A stretch of DNA of 64,000 bases from Wenyingzhuangia gilva (lineage in GTDB: Bacteria; Bacteroidota; Bacteroidia; Flavobacteriales; Flavobacteriaceae): positions 372,001 to 436,000 of the forward strand of contig NZ_JAUMIT010000001.1 of the NCBI RefSeq assembly GCF_030519655.1. The letters are read 5' to 3'. The translations under genes and the position numbers were made by a program. The notes below the pieces were generated by a model. That model was not told the DNA's origin. It saw only the letters and a program-made list of their open reading frames with translations, and ran no database searches. This document shows, piece by piece, positions 62,495 through 64,000 of the stretch (positions are counted from its first letter, which is position 1; each line of letters opens with the position of its first letter).

Positions 62495-63328
62495 TTATGT
62501 ATATTTTTGTTTAAATAAAACTGTATTTAATTTATCTGGAATTATATTTAGAAAAATTAAAAATAAATAATATACAGCTGCGTTTAAGATGCCTTTGTGC
62601 TGTTTTCTATAATAAAAATTGATATTAGGGTTGGAACCTAATGGTGAATACAATCTCTTAAATCTTTTCAGAAGTGTACTATTATTTAATCTTACTCTAC
62701 AGATGTTGTTTACACCACAACTTCCTATGGGCTTAGTAGTACTCATAACTTGTATTCCTTTCTTTATTGCTCTTAAACCATAATCAACATCCCCTAAATC
62801 ATGATGAAAAACTTTATCCATAAACCCAATTTTCTCAAAAACAAATCTTGGTATCAAAACAAAATTTCCATTTAAAAAAGTAATCGACTTCATTATACCT
62901 TTAGGAATAATGATATTTTTGTTCTCGTCAAACCCTCCATATATTATTTTATTTTTATCATGATTTTCAATGACTCCAGAAACAATTGCTTTATGCTCCT
63001 TTATTTCAGAACATTTTAATATTTCCTCAAAAGCATCTTTATACAAAATGACGTCATCGTTAAGCCATAAAAAGAAATCGTATTTATTTTTTTCACTAGC
63101 ATGTTTCCATGCTATATTCATTCCTCTACACCAAAACAAGTCTCCTTTTCCCTTTATTATATTCACTTGGGGAAAATGTTCTTTAATAGCACTATAAGTA
63201 CCATCACTAGAATTATCATCTACTAAAAAAACATCTATATCATTTCTTAATTGAAAGAAATGATTCAAGCATCTTAAAGTTATTTGCTTTCTATTAAAGC
63301 AAGTTAGTAAAACAGCTATATTATTCAT
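62495..63328 (-). CDS. Glycosyltransferase family 2 (rhamnosyltransferase-like)
   Basis: A 277-residue GT-A enzyme: IAVLLTCFNRKQITLRCLNHF, VFLVDDNSSDGTY, the metal motif FFLWLNDDVILYKDA near 86-100 and HHDLGDVDYGLRAIKKG, which is the acceptor-side ED/DxDYGLR pattern of the WbbL/RfbF-like group. Donor unknown. It follows the membrane protein gene by six bases. Confidence 0.92.
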   Translation of the reverse strand: MNNIAVLLTCFNRKQITLRCLNHFFQLRNDIDVFLVDDNSSDGTYSAIKEHFPQVNIIKGKGDLFWCRGMNIAWKHASEKNKYDFFLWLNDDVILYKDAFEEILKCSEIKEHKAIVSGVIENHDKNKIIYGGFDENKNIIIPKGIMKSITFLNGNFVLIPRFVFEKIGFMDKVFHHDLGDVDYGLRAIKKGIQVMSTTKPIGSCGVNNICRVRLNNSTLLKRFKRLYSPLGSNPNINFYYRKQHKGILNAAVYYLFLIFLNIIPDKLNTVLFKQKYT

Positions 63329-63334
63329 ATTTCA

Positions 63335-64000
63335 CTAGTATTTTATGGTGTAATTACTATTAAACATATTTCTTATATAAAAAAGTATTTCTTTATCATT
63401 TAATTTTCTTAAATCATTATTTAGACACATCGCAATAGGAATAAATAAAAATAAAGAATAGATACTGAAAAACAGTCTATCTTCTATAAAAGAAAACATT
63501 GATTTATATGCGACCCATAAGCCCAAACAAATACATAGCCAATTATTAGATTTATAAACACCTAAATATGATGCTCTAATAAAAAGAACCAAATAACAAA
63601 ACATACCTAAGAAACCACCCCATTGTATGTAGTTTAGCATTCCTGATTCTGTTGCTCTTCTTCCCTCAGCATATATCTTTTTTAAATCTCCCCAACTTAC
63701 TTTGGATAAATATGTTTTGGTTTTCCCATTCGCCCCTAACCCAAATAAAAGTGCATCTTTTTTATTTAATGCAGAAAACACATCTGTATAAATACCCGTT
63801 CTAGAATCTACCGTCACTTCTTGATCACCATAGTCCCCTGTATCTAACTCATAACTCCCAACATACTCTCCAATTTTAAAGATGTTAAACCCACCAGTAA
63901 GTCCTAAAAAGAGTAAAAATACCGGAACATATAATAGTATTCTTCTAAATGTTTTGATGAGTTTATACATAATTTCTAAATTTCTAAAATAGAATGTAAA
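63335..64000 (-). CDS. O-antigen polymerase/ligase-like membrane protein, partial
   Basis: At least 211 residues, with about five hydrophobic segments. The frame remains open from the ATG at 63970 to the window end, so the gene probably continues upstream. The segment LLFGLGANGKT, the large hydrophilic loop and RRATESGMLNYIQWGGFLGMFCYLVLFIRA followed by FIEDRLFFSIYSLFLFI resemble the C-terminal half of Wzy or WaaL-type proteins, in which a loop faces the periplasm and is followed by two or three helices. The locus also has another Wzy-like protein. Call is by topology and context only. Confidence 0.65.
   Translation of the reverse strand, partial: FTFYFRNLEIMYKLIKTFRRILLYVPVFLLFLGLTGGFNIFKIGEYVGSYELDTGDYGDQEVTVDSRTGIYTDVFSALNKKDALLFGLGANGKTKTYLSKVSWGDLKKIYAEGRRATESGMLNYIQWGGFLGMFCYLVLFIRASYLGVYKSNNWLCICLGLWVAYKSMFSFIEDRLFFSIYSLFLFIPIAMCLNNDLRKLNDKEILFYIRNMFNSNYTIKY

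Overview
The window looks like chromosome of a marine-type member of the Flavobacteriaceae (Bacteroidota). The evidence is AT-rich DNA, almost no Shine-Dalgarno sequences, promoters of the form TTTG-N19-TAnnTTTG, SusC/TonB-type and DUF5686 outer-membrane proteins, the gliding-motility ATPase GldA, a putative porin, a Bacteroidota-type DAHP synthase/chorismate mutase fusion and a NagB-LmbE fusion. I cannot assign a genus from sequence alone.

Layout. 1-3.7 kb: 3' part of putA, a secreted protein and a deoxynucleoside kinase. 3.9-9.3 kb: an amino-sugar (GlcNAc) locus with nagB-LmbE, an MFS sugar transporter, a degenerate NahK-like kinase and a divergent LacI-family regulator preceded by five evenly spaced operator-like palindromes. 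9.3-35.7 kb: housekeeping genes: Mn-pyrophosphatase, DUF5686 protein, PDH E1-beta, EtfBA, bifunctional nuclease, ThyA/FolA, a TonB-dependent-type receptor, HtpG, HAD phosphatase, Na+/solute symporter, DUF4369/4442/4870 proteins, GldA, LipB, RNase HII, porin, an unusual three-repeat outer-membrane protein, Dtd and RsgA. 35.8-40.0 kb: the Phe/Tyr operon pheA-aminotransferase-tyrA-aroG/CM. In front of it are a recognisable promoter, a Phe/Tyr-rich leader peptide, a possible antiterminator and an intrinsic terminator, the parts expected for ribosome-mediated attenuation.

40.0-43.0 kb is a 3-kb non-coding repeat cluster around one tRNA-Thr(TGT). 43.0-64.0 kb is a polysaccharide (capsule/EPS) locus, all on the minus strand, split into three blocks by repeat clusters. 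Block 1 (43.0-52.7 kb) is PAP2 phosphatase, Wzc, Wza, FlaA1/CapD-like dehydratase, GT4, a Wzy-like protein and a Wzx-like flippase. Block 2 (54.8-57.2 kb) has two different initiating sugar-1-phosphate transferases, WecA-like and WcaJ-like. Block 3 (58.0-64.0 kb) has GT2, GT2, WcaF-like acetyltransferase, pyruvyl transferase, GT4, GT2 and a second Wzy/ligase-like protein cut by the window end. A decayed IS256-family transposase lies between blocks 2 and 3.

Together block 2 would load the first sugar on undecaprenyl phosphate, block 3 would extend and decorate the repeat unit (acetyl, pyruvyl), and block 1 would flip, polymerise and export it. The best candidates for a second look are the pheA attenuator, the five-operator array, the degenerate kinase in the nag operon, and the repeat architecture that partitions the polysaccharide locus. 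I saw no CRISPR, phage, plasmid or defence system.
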